Source of the DNA: an uncultured marine group I thaumarchaeote
GTDB taxonomy: Archaea > Thermoproteota > Nitrososphaeria > Nitrososphaerales > Nitrosopumilaceae
Length of the DNA stretch: 33,353 nucleotides
Assembly (NCBI GenBank): GCA_902511735.1
Contig: CABXGK010000007.1
Location: 1-33,353, forward strand
Direction: 5' to 3'
Shown here: positions 16,725-25,731 of the stretch, piece by piece
Layout of the letters: each line of letters opens with the position of its first letter
How positions within the stretch are numbered: position 1 is the stretch's first letter
Translations under genes and position numbers: made by a program
The notes under the pieces: model-generated
Told to the model about the DNA's origin: nothing
Seen by the model: the letters and a program-made list of their open reading frames with translations, nothing else
The model's database searches: none

Positions 16725-17785
16725 TTATTGATTTTTACAATATCTGTTCTAAGTTGACCACATGCAGCAGAAATTTCTGTACCTTTTTCAATACGAATTG
16801 TACAGTTAACTCCGGCTTCAGATAAAATTCGTTTAAACTCAAACAATCTGCTTTTTGATGGTCGCTTAAAATCCCCTGCAGTTGGATTTATTGGAATTAA
16901 ATTAACATGTGAACCATTTCTTCGTAATAACCTTCCTAATTCTTCTGCAATTTCGCGTGAATCATTTATTCCTTCCATTAATGCATACTCGAATGTTACA
17001 CGTCTGCCTGTTTTTTTAAAATAATAATGTCCTGCATCAATAATCTCTTTTACAGAATTTTTTGTGGCTGTAGGAACTAATTTTTTACGTAGTTCATCGT
17101 TTGGTGCATGCAATGATATTGCTAATCCAATTTGAAGGTCTTCATTAGCTAATTTTTCAATTCCTTCCTTAATCCCAATTGTTGAAATTGTAATGTGTCG
17201 TTGACCTAATCCAAATCCTCTCGGATCTGTTAAAATTTTCACAGCTCTTATCATCTCGTCATAATTTGCCATTGGTTCTCCCATTCCCATGAAAACTAAA
17301 TTTGTAATGTGTTCTTTTTTCTGTTCAATCATTTCTTCAAAATGAACTACTTGTGCTACAATGTGTTCTGCTTTGAGATTTGTTTCAAAACCCATCTGTC
17401 CTGTTGCACAAAATGTACATCCCATGGCACATCCAATCTGAGTTGAAACACATACAGTTGACCTTGGAAGTCCACCTTCTTTTGAAGATTCGTACTGCAT
17501 TAGAACAGTTTCGACTGACTTGTCATTTGTGAGATTAAGTAATAATTTTGTAGTATTGCCATCTTCACTTGTAACTCTGTGAACTTCTTTTGCTGAACCA
17601 ATCGTATATCCTGCTTCAACCAATTCTGCAATCATTGTCTTTGGTAATTGTTTGATATCTGCTATATTTTTAGGAAATTTGAAATAAAGTGGCATTAGAA
17701 TTTGGTCTGCTCTATACCTTTGATATCCCATATCAGTTACCAATTTTTCCATTTCTTCAGGCAATAGCCTATACAGATCAGTCAT
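16721..17785 (-). CDS. rlmN: 23S rRNA (A2503-C2) / tRNA (A37) methyltransferase, radical SAM
   Basis: 'STQIGCAMGCTFCATGQMGF' CX3CX2C, 'NLVFMGMGEPMANYDEMIRAVKIL', 'ISLHAPNDELRKKLVP'. Confidence 0.95.
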   Translation of the reverse strand: MTDLYRLLPEEMEKLVTDMGYQRYRADQILMPLYFKFPKNIADIKQLPKTMIAELVEAGYTIGSAKEVHRVTSEDGNTTKLLLNLTNDKSVETVLMQYESSKEGGLPRSTVCVSTQIGCAMGCTFCATGQMGFETNLKAEHIVAQVVHFEEMIEQKKEHITNLVFMGMGEPMANYDEMIRAVKILTDPRGFGLGQRHITISTIGIKEGIEKLANEDLQIGLAISLHAPNDELRKKLVPTATKNSVKEIIDAGHYYFKKTGRRVTFEYALMEGINDSREIAEELGRLLRRNGSHVNLIPINPTAGDFKRPSKSRLFEFKRILSEAGVNCTIRIEKGTEISAACGQLRTDIVKINK

Positions 17786-17874
17786 ATCATATCTAGAATC
17801 TTCAATTGATATTATAATCTAACTTCTATGTTTGTGAAATAATTGTGAAATTTTTTATAATCATTTGAATCAAA

Positions 17875-18252
17875 ATGTTTCATATGATTACAGTTGATTG
17901 TCATGAAGTTGAATCAATTCAAAATGAATTGCTAATTTATGTTGCAGATAATGTAGCAGCTATACCAAATATCAAATATCATGAATTTGTCTTATCTCCT
18001 ATAGAAGAAGATGATGTAATTGACACAAATGATGTAGTTACATCAATCAAAGAATTTTTAGAATCAATTGGCGAGCAAAGAAACTTTGCTGTAATTTCTA
18101 GAGGTGAAATAATATCTATAGAATCAATTTCTGGAAAAACAATTGAACGTGATGCACAGTCCTCAGAAGGCTTATTTTCATGTCCTCACTGTGGTCATAT
18201 TACTCCGTATGAAACAGTTCATCAGACGCATATGAAAATTCATTATTTTTAA
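17875..18252 (+). CDS. Conserved hypothetical with C-terminal C2H2-type zinc motif
   Basis: 'LFSCPHCGHITPYETVHQTHMKIHYF'. Confidence 0.75.
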   Translation: MFHMITVDCHEVESIQNELLIYVADNVAAIPNIKYHEFVLSPIEEDDVIDTNDVVTSIKEFLESIGEQRNFAVISRGEIISIESISGKTIERDAQSSEGLFSCPHCGHITPYETVHQTHMKIHYF

Positions 18253-18261
18253 AATTTAAAA

Positions 18262-18336
18262 AGCCAATAGAGAGATTTGAACTCTCGACCTATTGATTAC
18301 AAATCAATTGCTCTAACCAGGCTGAGCTACATTGGC
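18262..18336 (-). tRNA. tRNA-Thr (anticodon TGT)
   Basis: Reverse complement GCCAATG TA GCTC...GAGC A ATTGA TTTGTAA TCAAT AGGTC GAGAG TTCAAAT CTCTC TATTGGC T; cloverleaf with U73 as expected for archaeal tRNA-Thr. Confidence 0.95.
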
Positions 18337-18413
18337 ACTGTATTTTTTAATAAAATGGCTGGTTTAAAAATGTCAAGATATCATAACTTAATAACTTCTA
18401 AACTTTTGTTTGA

Positions 18414-18668
18414 TTGTTGAAATTAAAATATGTCGAACCAAAAAAACTCAAAGTTCTCATACTAGTATTCACTGCGGTGGGTTTATGGGGTATTGGATTT
18501 GGTTTATTCCGAGGTAGTATTGATGATTCTGGCTCAATGAATAATTTTATGATTGTTGTTTTAGGTGTGGTCAATCTCATCTTAGGCGCATTCATGTCAT
18601 ACTTGTATCTGACACAAGTAAGGAAAATTGATCCAAGAAAAGACTCAAAGTACAAACGAAAGAAATAA
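18414..18668 (+). CDS. Small two-TM membrane protein (84 aa)
   Basis: TTG start, two hydrophobic helices, basic C-terminus. Confidence 0.6.
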   Translation: MLKLKYVEPKKLKVLILVFTAVGLWGIGFGLFRGSIDDSGSMNNFMIVVLGVVNLILGAFMSYLYLTQVRKIDPRKDSKYKRKK

Positions 18669-19217
18669 CATTCCTACAACTAAAATATTTGTTGCAAAAT
18701 GCATTGCGTATGAATGCTTTATTCCTTTTTTATCATAGATGTATTTGAAAACAAATCCTATTGGTATCAAAACTAATGCCATGTGAACCTTTATGCCCAT
18801 TCCAATGTGGATTAATGCCCATACTAAGACCATCTTTTTTGATTTTCTAAAATAAAATTCTTCAAAATAATTGATATGCAAAAACATGTAAAGTAGTAGT
18901 GGAATGAAAGGAATTATTCCAAGTACTCCTTGTTCTGCAAATGGTCCAAATGCAATATTGTATCCAAGCCAACTCCAGTTTAGTATTGGTATCTGATCAA
19001 CATAATCAAATGCAAATAAGACGTAAACTGATAATATTCCAAAGGCAATTGGTGCGTATTTTATTGAACCAATTCCTGCTTTCAGGTCTAAAACTCGTTT
19101 CTTTGTATCTTTAATTAAAAGAAGGCTTGCGCCTACTGTTAGCACATAATATCCAATGAGAAATGCATCTGATTCAAAAAATGAAATATCCACTGTACAC
19201 GATGTGCACACTTTCAT
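18645..19217 (-). CDS. CPBP-like intramembrane protease family protein (tentative)
   Basis: 'EEFYFR' (EExxxR) and 'HFATN' (HxxxN) motifs in a multi-TM protein. Confidence 0.65.
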   Translation of the reverse strand: MKVCTSCTVDISFFESDAFLIGYYVLTVGASLLLIKDTKKRVLDLKAGIGSIKYAPIAFGILSVYVLFAFDYVDQIPILNWSWLGYNIAFGPFAEQGVLGIIPFIPLLLYMFLHINYFEEFYFRKSKKMVLVWALIHIGMGIKVHMALVLIPIGFVFKYIYDKKGIKHSYAMHFATNILVVGMLFLSFVL

Positions 19218-19232
19218 AAATAACCTATTCTA

Positions 19233-19709
19233 ATGAAATTCATGACTCTTCAAAAAGGAGATACATCTGAAGATTTTGAATTGTTAGCACATGATGGCAC
19301 TACTGTCACTTTAAGCTCATACAAAAATTCAAAAAATGTTGTATTATGTTTTTATCCAAAAAACCATCTTATGATGTGTCCTTCAAAAAAGGTCTTTGAG
19401 ATGGCAAAAAGTGTAATTTCAGTTTATTCTGAAATAACTGCAACTGATACTGTCGTATTTGCTATATCTGTAGATTCTGTTGATTCACAGGCTGATTTTG
19501 TAAAAGAATATGAAATTCCATATGTACATCTGAGTGATCAAAAGAAAACTACTTGTAAAAAATATGCTGGAACAAATATTGCAGGACTTGCAAAACGTAG
19601 TACCTTTGTAATTGACAAAAATGGGATAATACAAGATGTAATGAGAGAAATTAATGTTTCATCTCATGGGCAAGAAATTCTTGATTCATTAAAGAAAATC
19701 AAAGTATAA
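19233..19709 (+). CDS. Peroxiredoxin (AhpC/TSA, Bcp-like) with variant active site
   Basis: 'KGDTSEDFELLAHDGTTVTLSSYKNSKNVVLCFYPKNHLMMCPSKKVFE', thioredoxin fold; start at 19233 or the internal ATG at 19242. Confidence 0.85.
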   Translation: MKFMTLQKGDTSEDFELLAHDGTTVTLSSYKNSKNVVLCFYPKNHLMMCPSKKVFEMAKSVISVYSEITATDTVVFAISVDSVDSQADFVKEYEIPYVHLSDQKKTTCKKYAGTNIAGLAKRSTFVIDKNGIIQDVMREINVSSHGQEILDSLKKIKV

Positions 19710-19734
19710 ATCACACAATAAAATCATTCGAAGA

Positions 19735-20286
19735 ATGATTGATTTAGTTGCCAAGGAATTATTTCTTACTCGAGGAATTGGCGTTCACGAAGATAAACTC
19801 ACAAGTTTTGAATACGCATTACGTGATGCAGGTATTTCTGGAACTAACATTGTTTTAATTTCTAGCATTTTTCCTCCAAAAGCCAAGCTTGTTCCTAAAA
19901 AGGAGGGCTTGAAGAAGATTAAACCTGGACAAATTCTATTCACAATTTATTCTAGAAATCAAACAAACGAACCTCATAGAATGATTTCTGCATCTGTTGG
20001 TTTAGCATTACCAAAAGATCGTACTAGATATGGATACTTATCTGAATATGATGCATTTGGACAAAATGAAAAACAAGCAGGTGATTATGCTGAAGATATT
20101 GCCGCACAAATGCTTGCATCATCACTTGGAATTCCTTTTGATATTGATAAAAGCTGGGACGAAAAAAGACAACAGTGGTCAATTTCTGGAAAAATTTACA
20201 AATCTCAAAACATCACAATGACTGCTAAAGGTGACAAATCTGGAAAATGGACCACAGTATTTTCTGCAGCATGTTTAATTCTCTAA
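19735..20286 (+). CDS. pdaD: Pyruvoyl-dependent arginine decarboxylase
   Basis: 'LISSIFPPKAKLVPKKEGLKKIKPGQILFTIYSRNQTNEPHRMISASVGLALP' contains the self-cleavage Ser region of PdaD. Confidence 0.92.
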   Translation: MIDLVAKELFLTRGIGVHEDKLTSFEYALRDAGISGTNIVLISSIFPPKAKLVPKKEGLKKIKPGQILFTIYSRNQTNEPHRMISASVGLALPKDRTRYGYLSEYDAFGQNEKQAGDYAEDIAAQMLASSLGIPFDIDKSWDEKRQQWSISGKIYKSQNITMTAKGDKSGKWTTVFSAACLIL

Positions 20287-21506
20287 CGTTTTGGTTTGTA
20301 TCCTTTTAGATAAAATATTGCAGCGGCGATGCCTATTACAATTATAATTCCAAGTACTGCATATTGTGATTCATCTTCATTAGATTCTTTCTTTCCAAAG
20401 TCTTCTATTGACTGATATTCTTCCTCTTGTGGAATATCTTCTACTGAGTAAAACGATAATTCACTTTCTCCATCCCATGGTCCAATTTCTAATCTTAATT
20501 CCTCTTGTGGAATCACTTTGCTTTGCCCAAACAAAAATTTTGCATCAATTGTATTTCCTGCAGGGGAACTAAAGAACCAGCCTTTCTTTGAAATATTTTC
20601 CAATGTAGTCAAATCAGTTATTGCATGTGTTGCTATTGTATCTATTTTTGATGTTTGATTTGGAATTACTACTAAATGAATTACTGAATTTAGAGGAACA
20701 ATTTTTCCATCAAACACATCTGAGCGAGAAATTTTCTCTACTTCAAAGTTTTCTAAAACGTTCACACTTGAAATATTTTCAGCCATATCCTTTTTCTCCT
20801 TTGTCACCTTGAAGATTAACAAGTTTGAATCTCCTGTTTTGATTATACTGATAGACAATATAGAATCATCATTCTGTGATATTTTTTTTGAAATATCATA
20901 AAATCCTCCTCCATCTCTAATTTCTTTAGATATTAATTTCCCAGCTAAATCTGTAAATAAGAAATCAGTAGATTGTTTTGGCATTGTAAATGTAGCTGAA
21001 ACTGCGCCTCTTCCTGAAATAACTCCTGATGTTTCTAGTAACAAGTTTGCATCATCAACTGTATGTATGAATGTGGAATGAAATTTTCCATCTACTCCTA
21101 ATGTTTCATTTAGGTCGTCAATTATTTCATTTCCCATTGCTCTTGCAGAATCTTGAACCATTCTGATTCCGCCATCCCCTTTCAATTGTTGATAATCAAA
21201 ATTAATCATTATGCATTGTTCTTCACTTGTAACTCCTATCACACATTCTCCTGCGTTTGTAAATACAACTGCTCTAATTTTCTCATTATCGTTGATCTTT
21301 TGAATTAATTCATCTGTAAATTTTATCTCTTGATTATCTGTAGTCTCTAATCCTATTGAGATTATCGCTGAGTTTGAATATTGTTGGTCATAAATTACCA
21401 GTGCACTTTCTTGAAATGTTGCTTTTTCAAACATTTGTCCGCTTGCAAATGGTATGATTAGCATTATTCCAAAAATTGCTCCAAGTGATAGTAATTTTTT
21501 TCTCAT
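20283..21506 (-). CDS. Secreted, C-terminally membrane-anchored hypothetical protein
   Basis: N-terminal signal sequence and C-terminal TM + 'KGYKPKR'; no family recognised. Confidence 0.75.
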   Translation of the reverse strand: MRKKLLSLGAIFGIMLIIPFASGQMFEKATFQESALVIYDQQYSNSAIISIGLETTDNQEIKFTDELIQKINDNEKIRAVVFTNAGECVIGVTSEEQCIMINFDYQQLKGDGGIRMVQDSARAMGNEIIDDLNETLGVDGKFHSTFIHTVDDANLLLETSGVISGRGAVSATFTMPKQSTDFLFTDLAGKLISKEIRDGGGFYDISKKISQNDDSILSISIIKTGDSNLLIFKVTKEKKDMAENISSVNVLENFEVEKISRSDVFDGKIVPLNSVIHLVVIPNQTSKIDTIATHAITDLTTLENISKKGWFFSSPAGNTIDAKFLFGQSKVIPQEELRLEIGPWDGESELSFYSVEDIPQEEEYQSIEDFGKKESNEDESQYAVLGIIIVIGIAAAIFYLKGYKPKR

Positions 21507-21569
21507 GCTCCATGAAACTTGTATTATTTTATTTAGTTTACGCCTTTATTCTATAACGTTTAAATCACT

Positions 21570-21653
21570 AACGGAATTTTGCATAATTGACATCGAATTC
21601 AAACCGTTGGGGAACACGCTGGCAGTCCGATGGCTCGGGCTGCCAGCCCCACA
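21570..21653. ncRNA. Candidate structured RNA / GC-rich hairpin (strand unknown)
   Basis: Perfect inverted repeat GCTGGCAG(21618-21625)/CTGCCAGC(21640-21647) extended by CCGA/TCGG around TGGC; second IR AACGG(21570-21574)/CCGTT(21604-21608); locally GC-rich in an AT-rich intergenic region. Confidence 0.45.
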
Positions 21654-21663
21654 TTTTAATTAT

Positions 21664-23445
21664 TTATAATTTGGATAATTCGTCGACTTGTTTTTTGATA
21701 TAATCAAATCCACTTTGCCAGAATTTTGATTTGGAAATATCGAGTCCATGCTCTTTTAGTAATTTTTCTGGTTTTTGTGAGCCGCCTGCAGATAAAATAT
21801 CTGTATATGTTGGAACAAAGTCATCACCTTCGTTTTTATAAATTTGGAATAATGAAACTGCAAGTAAATTTCCAAATGAATATGAATAACAGTAAAACGG
21901 CGAATGATAAAAATGAGGAATACAGCTCCACTCTATTCCGAAGTCCTCTGAAATATTTACTGAATCTCCAAACTGTTCTTTCAGATTTTTTCTATAGATG
22001 TTTGAAATGTCATCAACTGTTATAGAGTTTGCAATCTGATTATGGGCTTCAATTTCAAATAAAGTGAAAAATGATTGTCGACCAATTGTTGCATAGAAAT
22101 CATCAATTTTATCTGAAAGCATAGTGGCTTTTTCTCCATCTGAAATCTGACTTGAAATGTTATCGTATAGTAATAATTCTGAATATGTAGATGCAGTTTC
22201 TGCAAGAGGTAACGGTGCATCTGAAACTAGAATTGATTTTTGTGATGCTGCAACACTGTGAACTGCATGTCCAATTTCATGTGCTAGTGTAAAGACATCT
22301 CTTGATTTACCTGTATAATTAATTAGAACAAACGGTGTGATGTATGGAAGTGGAGTGCTGCAAAATGCACCATCTCTTTTCCCATGTCTTAATGAATAGT
22401 CTATGTGGTTTTCATTAAAAACCCGTGAAGCATATTCTGCAATTTTTGGACTAAATCTATTAAGTGAATCAAGAACAAGTTTTGTGCCTTGATCAAATGT
22501 ATAGTTTCTTTCAGCAGAGCTTTTCTTTGATGGTGCATACAAGTCATATCTTCTAAGTTTTTTGACTCCTACACGTTTTGCTTTTTGTTTAAAATATTTC
22601 TGAAATACTGGTGCATTTTTCTTACACACATCTAACATTACATTTATTGTTTTATCGTCTACATCGTTTGAAATATTCTGAATTGATATTGGATTTTTAA
22701 AGCCTCTCATATCAATTCCTTCATTTTTCCAGTTTAGTACAATATTTTGATAAATCTGACCGATTACTCCTTTGTTATCTTGGTATTTTGTTAATAGTGA
22801 TTTGTAAGCAGCTTCTCTAACTTTTGGATTTTTATTTCTTACAAGTGTTGTAAGTTGCTCTCTTCCCATTGTCTTTTTTTTGCCATTTACATTTACAGTA
22901 TAGGTAAATGCATTTGTTATCTTATCATAAATTTTTACTAATGCAGAAATTCCTGTAACATCTAGTGTGTTGATAATTTTTTCTTCAGGTTCGGTTAACG
23001 CATATTTTGCTACTAATCTCTTATATCGTAAATAATCTGATAATTCTCCTGCATCTTTGATCAGTCTTTTTGCATTTTTATCATCTACTTGTTTTTTCCA
23101 CCATAAATCAAAAAATAGCATTTTATTCTCAATTGTTGAACCAAATTGAGAAATTCTATTCAATAATGCAGTTGCCTCATCCGATTGTGTATCTTCGGAA
23201 AATTTTAGTCCTGCATATCCGCCAACTTTACTTGATTTTTCTGTAATATCCTCAATTTCGTGTAACATTTGTAAAAATTTCTTTGATGAAATATTTGGTT
23301 TTAATTGAGATTTATTTTTTGCGAATTTTTCGGATTGTTTTTGTATCTCTTTGATTTTTTTATCAAATGTCTGTCTAGTTGGATTTTTAACTAAATCATC
23401 AAGGTTCCATATCCCTTTTTTATAATTCTGCACAATTTCTTTCAA
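21664..23445 (-). CDS. M3 family oligoendopeptidase F-like metallopeptidase
   Basis: HExxH 'LAHEIGHAVHS', 'PLAETASTYSELLL', 593 aa. Confidence 0.93.
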   Translation of the reverse strand: MKEIVQNYKKGIWNLDDLVKNPTRQTFDKKIKEIQKQSEKFAKNKSQLKPNISSKKFLQMLHEIEDITEKSSKVGGYAGLKFSEDTQSDEATALLNRISQFGSTIENKMLFFDLWWKKQVDDKNAKRLIKDAGELSDYLRYKRLVAKYALTEPEEKIINTLDVTGISALVKIYDKITNAFTYTVNVNGKKKTMGREQLTTLVRNKNPKVREAAYKSLLTKYQDNKGVIGQIYQNIVLNWKNEGIDMRGFKNPISIQNISNDVDDKTINVMLDVCKKNAPVFQKYFKQKAKRVGVKKLRRYDLYAPSKKSSAERNYTFDQGTKLVLDSLNRFSPKIAEYASRVFNENHIDYSLRHGKRDGAFCSTPLPYITPFVLINYTGKSRDVFTLAHEIGHAVHSVAASQKSILVSDAPLPLAETASTYSELLLYDNISSQISDGEKATMLSDKIDDFYATIGRQSFFTLFEIEAHNQIANSITVDDISNIYRKNLKEQFGDSVNISEDFGIEWSCIPHFYHSPFYCYSYSFGNLLAVSLFQIYKNEGDDFVPTYTDILSAGGSQKPEKLLKEHGLDISKSKFWQSGFDYIKKQVDELSKL

Positions 23446-23513
23446 ATTGAACTGTTTCTATATCTTTTGAAAGTCATTTAACGTCTAAATATTACATTCT
23501 CAAAAAACAATCT

Positions 23514-23588
23514 GGATCCGTCGTCTAGCCTGGTTTGGATGCTGCACTCACACTGCAGAGGTCGCGAGTTCAAGTCTCGCCGGATCCA
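23514..23588 (+). tRNA. tRNA-Val (anticodon CAC)
   Basis: GGATCCG...CTGCA CTCACAC TGCAG...GCGAG TTCAAGT CTCGC CGGATCC A cloverleaf. Confidence 0.95.
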
Positions 23589-23623
23589 CTTACATTATAT
23601 TTTCGAATAATATTCAAAGACTA

Positions 23624-24343
23624 ATGAAAACAGGCCTGTTCATAATAATTGTTCTAGTTTCAGGATGCTTTGCAGGTTTAATTCATGGTGGAATTAATCT
23701 TGCAATAGTAGAACCATACCTTGATCAAGCAATTGGCATAGAAAACCAAACTCTTTTTGCAATAGGTGAAGAAGAAGACACTCCTGCATTTTGGGTAGAA
23801 TACAATTCATATCGTGTTTGGCAAAAAGGTGGGCAAGTGTTAGCAGGTGCAATTCTTGGAACGTCTATTGCAGCATTGGTTGGAATTGTGTTTCTCTTTG
23901 TAAGAAAAGTATTGCCTGAAGGAAACAATGTCAAAAAAACGCTTGTTTTATCTGGATTGATGTGGTTTACAATATTTGTAATCCCTTTTCTAAAATATCC
24001 TGCAAATCCTCCTACTGTGGGAGATGCTGAAACTGTAGTGATGCGTGGAATTCTCTTTCTATCGTTTATAGCAATCTCTGGATTGGGGGCTGTTGCATTT
24101 TACCAAGTTTATAAAAAATTACAAAATAAGAAAATTCTTGCATTTGTCGGTTATGCAGTATTCATCAGCACTATGTTTTTCTTAATGCCTGAAAACCCTG
24201 ATGAGATAACTGCACCTATGGAATTAGTTGATGGATTTAGAGGTGCGTCATTTGTAGCAGTAACCATTTACTGGTTGATGTTAGGTTTGATCCTTGGTGG
24301 ATTCCTTGAAAAACTTCAAGAACGACTTAAGCTGAAGAGTTAG
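23624..24343 (+). CDS. CbtA-family probable cobalt transporter
   Basis: Multi-TM; 'AGLIHGGINLAIVEPYLDQAIGIE', 'PFLKYPANPPTVGD' resemble CbtA. Confidence 0.75.
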   Translation: MKTGLFIIIVLVSGCFAGLIHGGINLAIVEPYLDQAIGIENQTLFAIGEEEDTPAFWVEYNSYRVWQKGGQVLAGAILGTSIAALVGIVFLFVRKVLPEGNNVKKTLVLSGLMWFTIFVIPFLKYPANPPTVGDAETVVMRGILFLSFIAISGLGAVAFYQVYKKLQNKKILAFVGYAVFISTMFFLMPENPDEITAPMELVDGFRGASFVAVTIYWLMLGLILGGFLEKLQERLKLKS

Positions 24344-24344
24344 T

Positions 24345-24662
24345 ATGGTAAACGATCTAAGAACGCCTGGTTTTTACATCATAGCCATACTTGGAACCAT
24401 TGTTACAGCAGGATTTTTCCTTGTATTTTTCCCAACTCTATTTAAAAAACGAATTGATTCAAAATCTACAATGTACACATTGGTAGTCTTTGATGTATAT
24501 GGAAACAAAACTACTCTTAATGGATTACGAATAAATTTCCAAAATAAAGAGGTTGCACTATCATTTGCAAAATTCTACAAAAAACAATTTCCTCTATATG
24601 ATTTTGGTATAGTTCATGAGATAAATGGCATTGAAAAATTAATGATTACAAAACACATCTAG
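24345..24662 (+). CDS. Single-TM hypothetical protein (105 aa)
   Basis: N-terminal TM, starts 1 nt after CbtA-like stop. Confidence 0.7.
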   Translation: MVNDLRTPGFYIIAILGTIVTAGFFLVFFPTLFKKRIDSKSTMYTLVVFDVYGNKTTLNGLRINFQNKEVALSFAKFYKKQFPLYDFGIVHEINGIEKLMITKHI

Positions 24663-24696
24663 AATAGCATAAATTATCTAAATTACAATTAAAATC

Positions 24697-24975
24697 ATGA
24701 AAGCGGTTTGGAATGACACTGTTATTGCTGAAAGTGATGACACTGTAGTAGTTGAAGGCAATCATTATTTTCCATCTGATTCAATAAAAAGTGAATTTTT
24801 TAGTAAAACTGAAACTAATACGTCATGCCCATGGAAAGGAATGGCAAGTTATTACTCAGTAACTGTTAATGGAAAAACAAATACCGATTGTGCATGGTAT
24901 TATCCTCTACCAAGCAAAGAAGCAGAAAAGCTCAAAGATAGAGTTGCCTTTTGGAATGGCGTTCAAGTAATCTAA
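24697..24975 (+). CDS. DUF427 family protein
   Basis: 'MKAVWNDTVIAESDDTVVVEGNHYFPSDSIK...TSCPWKGMASYYSV...CAWYYPLPSKEAEKLKDRVAFW'. Confidence 0.92.
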   Translation: MKAVWNDTVIAESDDTVVVEGNHYFPSDSIKSEFFSKTETNTSCPWKGMASYYSVTVNGKTNTDCAWYYPLPSKEAEKLKDRVAFWNGVQVI

Positions 24976-24999
24976 ATAGTAGTTTGTAATACGTTTCTT

Positions 25000-25173
25000 A
25001 TGGTAGGTCCACAAGATGGAGGTTTTGGTTTTGATCAATCAAAAAAATACACCAGTGTAGATAACTTGGAAAAAATTTGTGTTCAGTGTCAAGCAGGACA
25101 ACACAAAAAATGTCTTTTCAAGTCAAAAGAACAACCTAGTTGTGATTGTGAACACTGTTTAATTTATGGTTAG
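25000..25173 (+). CDS. 57-aa Cys-rich putative metal-binding protein
   Basis: Manual translation: MVGPQDGGFGFDQSKKYTSVDNLEKICVQCQAGQHKKCLFKSKEQPSCDCEHCLIYG; not in ORF track. Confidence 0.7.
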   Translation: MVGPQDGGFGFDQSKKYTSVDNLEKICVQCQAGQHKKCLFKSKEQPSCDCEHCLIYG

Positions 25174-25230
25174 AATTAGTTCTAGCTTAGAAAAAGAAGC
25201 TTTAACCATAACTAATTCTATAAAATAAAA

Positions 25231-25695
25231 ATGGAAAAAACTCCTAATGATTCAAAAGCTGAAGTAATTATCAGAATGTTCCCTTCGGATGCAAATCCTG
25301 CAGGAAATGTTTTTGGTGGTGCAATTTTAAAACATATAGACATGGTTGCAGGAATTGTAGCACAACGTTACAGCCAAACAAATGCGGTAACTGTTAGTAT
25401 GGATAAGATAAGTTTCTTAAAACCTGTATTTGTTGGAAATGTTTTATTTGTGAACGCACGTGTAAATTACGTTCAAAAATCATCTATGGAAATTGAAGTA
25501 AATGTTGAAGCTGAAGATATTGCAAAAGGTACTCGTGTTCACACTGGAAATGCATATGTAACATTTGTTGCATTAGGTGATGATGGCAAACCAACTCCTG
25601 TTCCAACATTATGTATTGACAATCCTGAGGATCAAAAACGTTTTGATGAGGGAAAACTTCGAATGGAACGCAGAATAAAAGAACGAAAAAATTAA
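25231..25695 (+). CDS. Acyl-CoA thioesterase, hotdog fold
   Basis: 'DANPAGNVFGGAILKHIDMVAGIVAQRYS...VTVSMDKISFLKPVFVGNVLFVNARV'. Confidence 0.92.
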   Translation: MEKTPNDSKAEVIIRMFPSDANPAGNVFGGAILKHIDMVAGIVAQRYSQTNAVTVSMDKISFLKPVFVGNVLFVNARVNYVQKSSMEIEVNVEAEDIAKGTRVHTGNAYVTFVALGDDGKPTPVPTLCIDNPEDQKRFDEGKLRMERRIKERKN

Positions 25696-25731
25696 CTCAT
25701 ACTTTAAGTAATTAATATCAAAATTCTAGAT

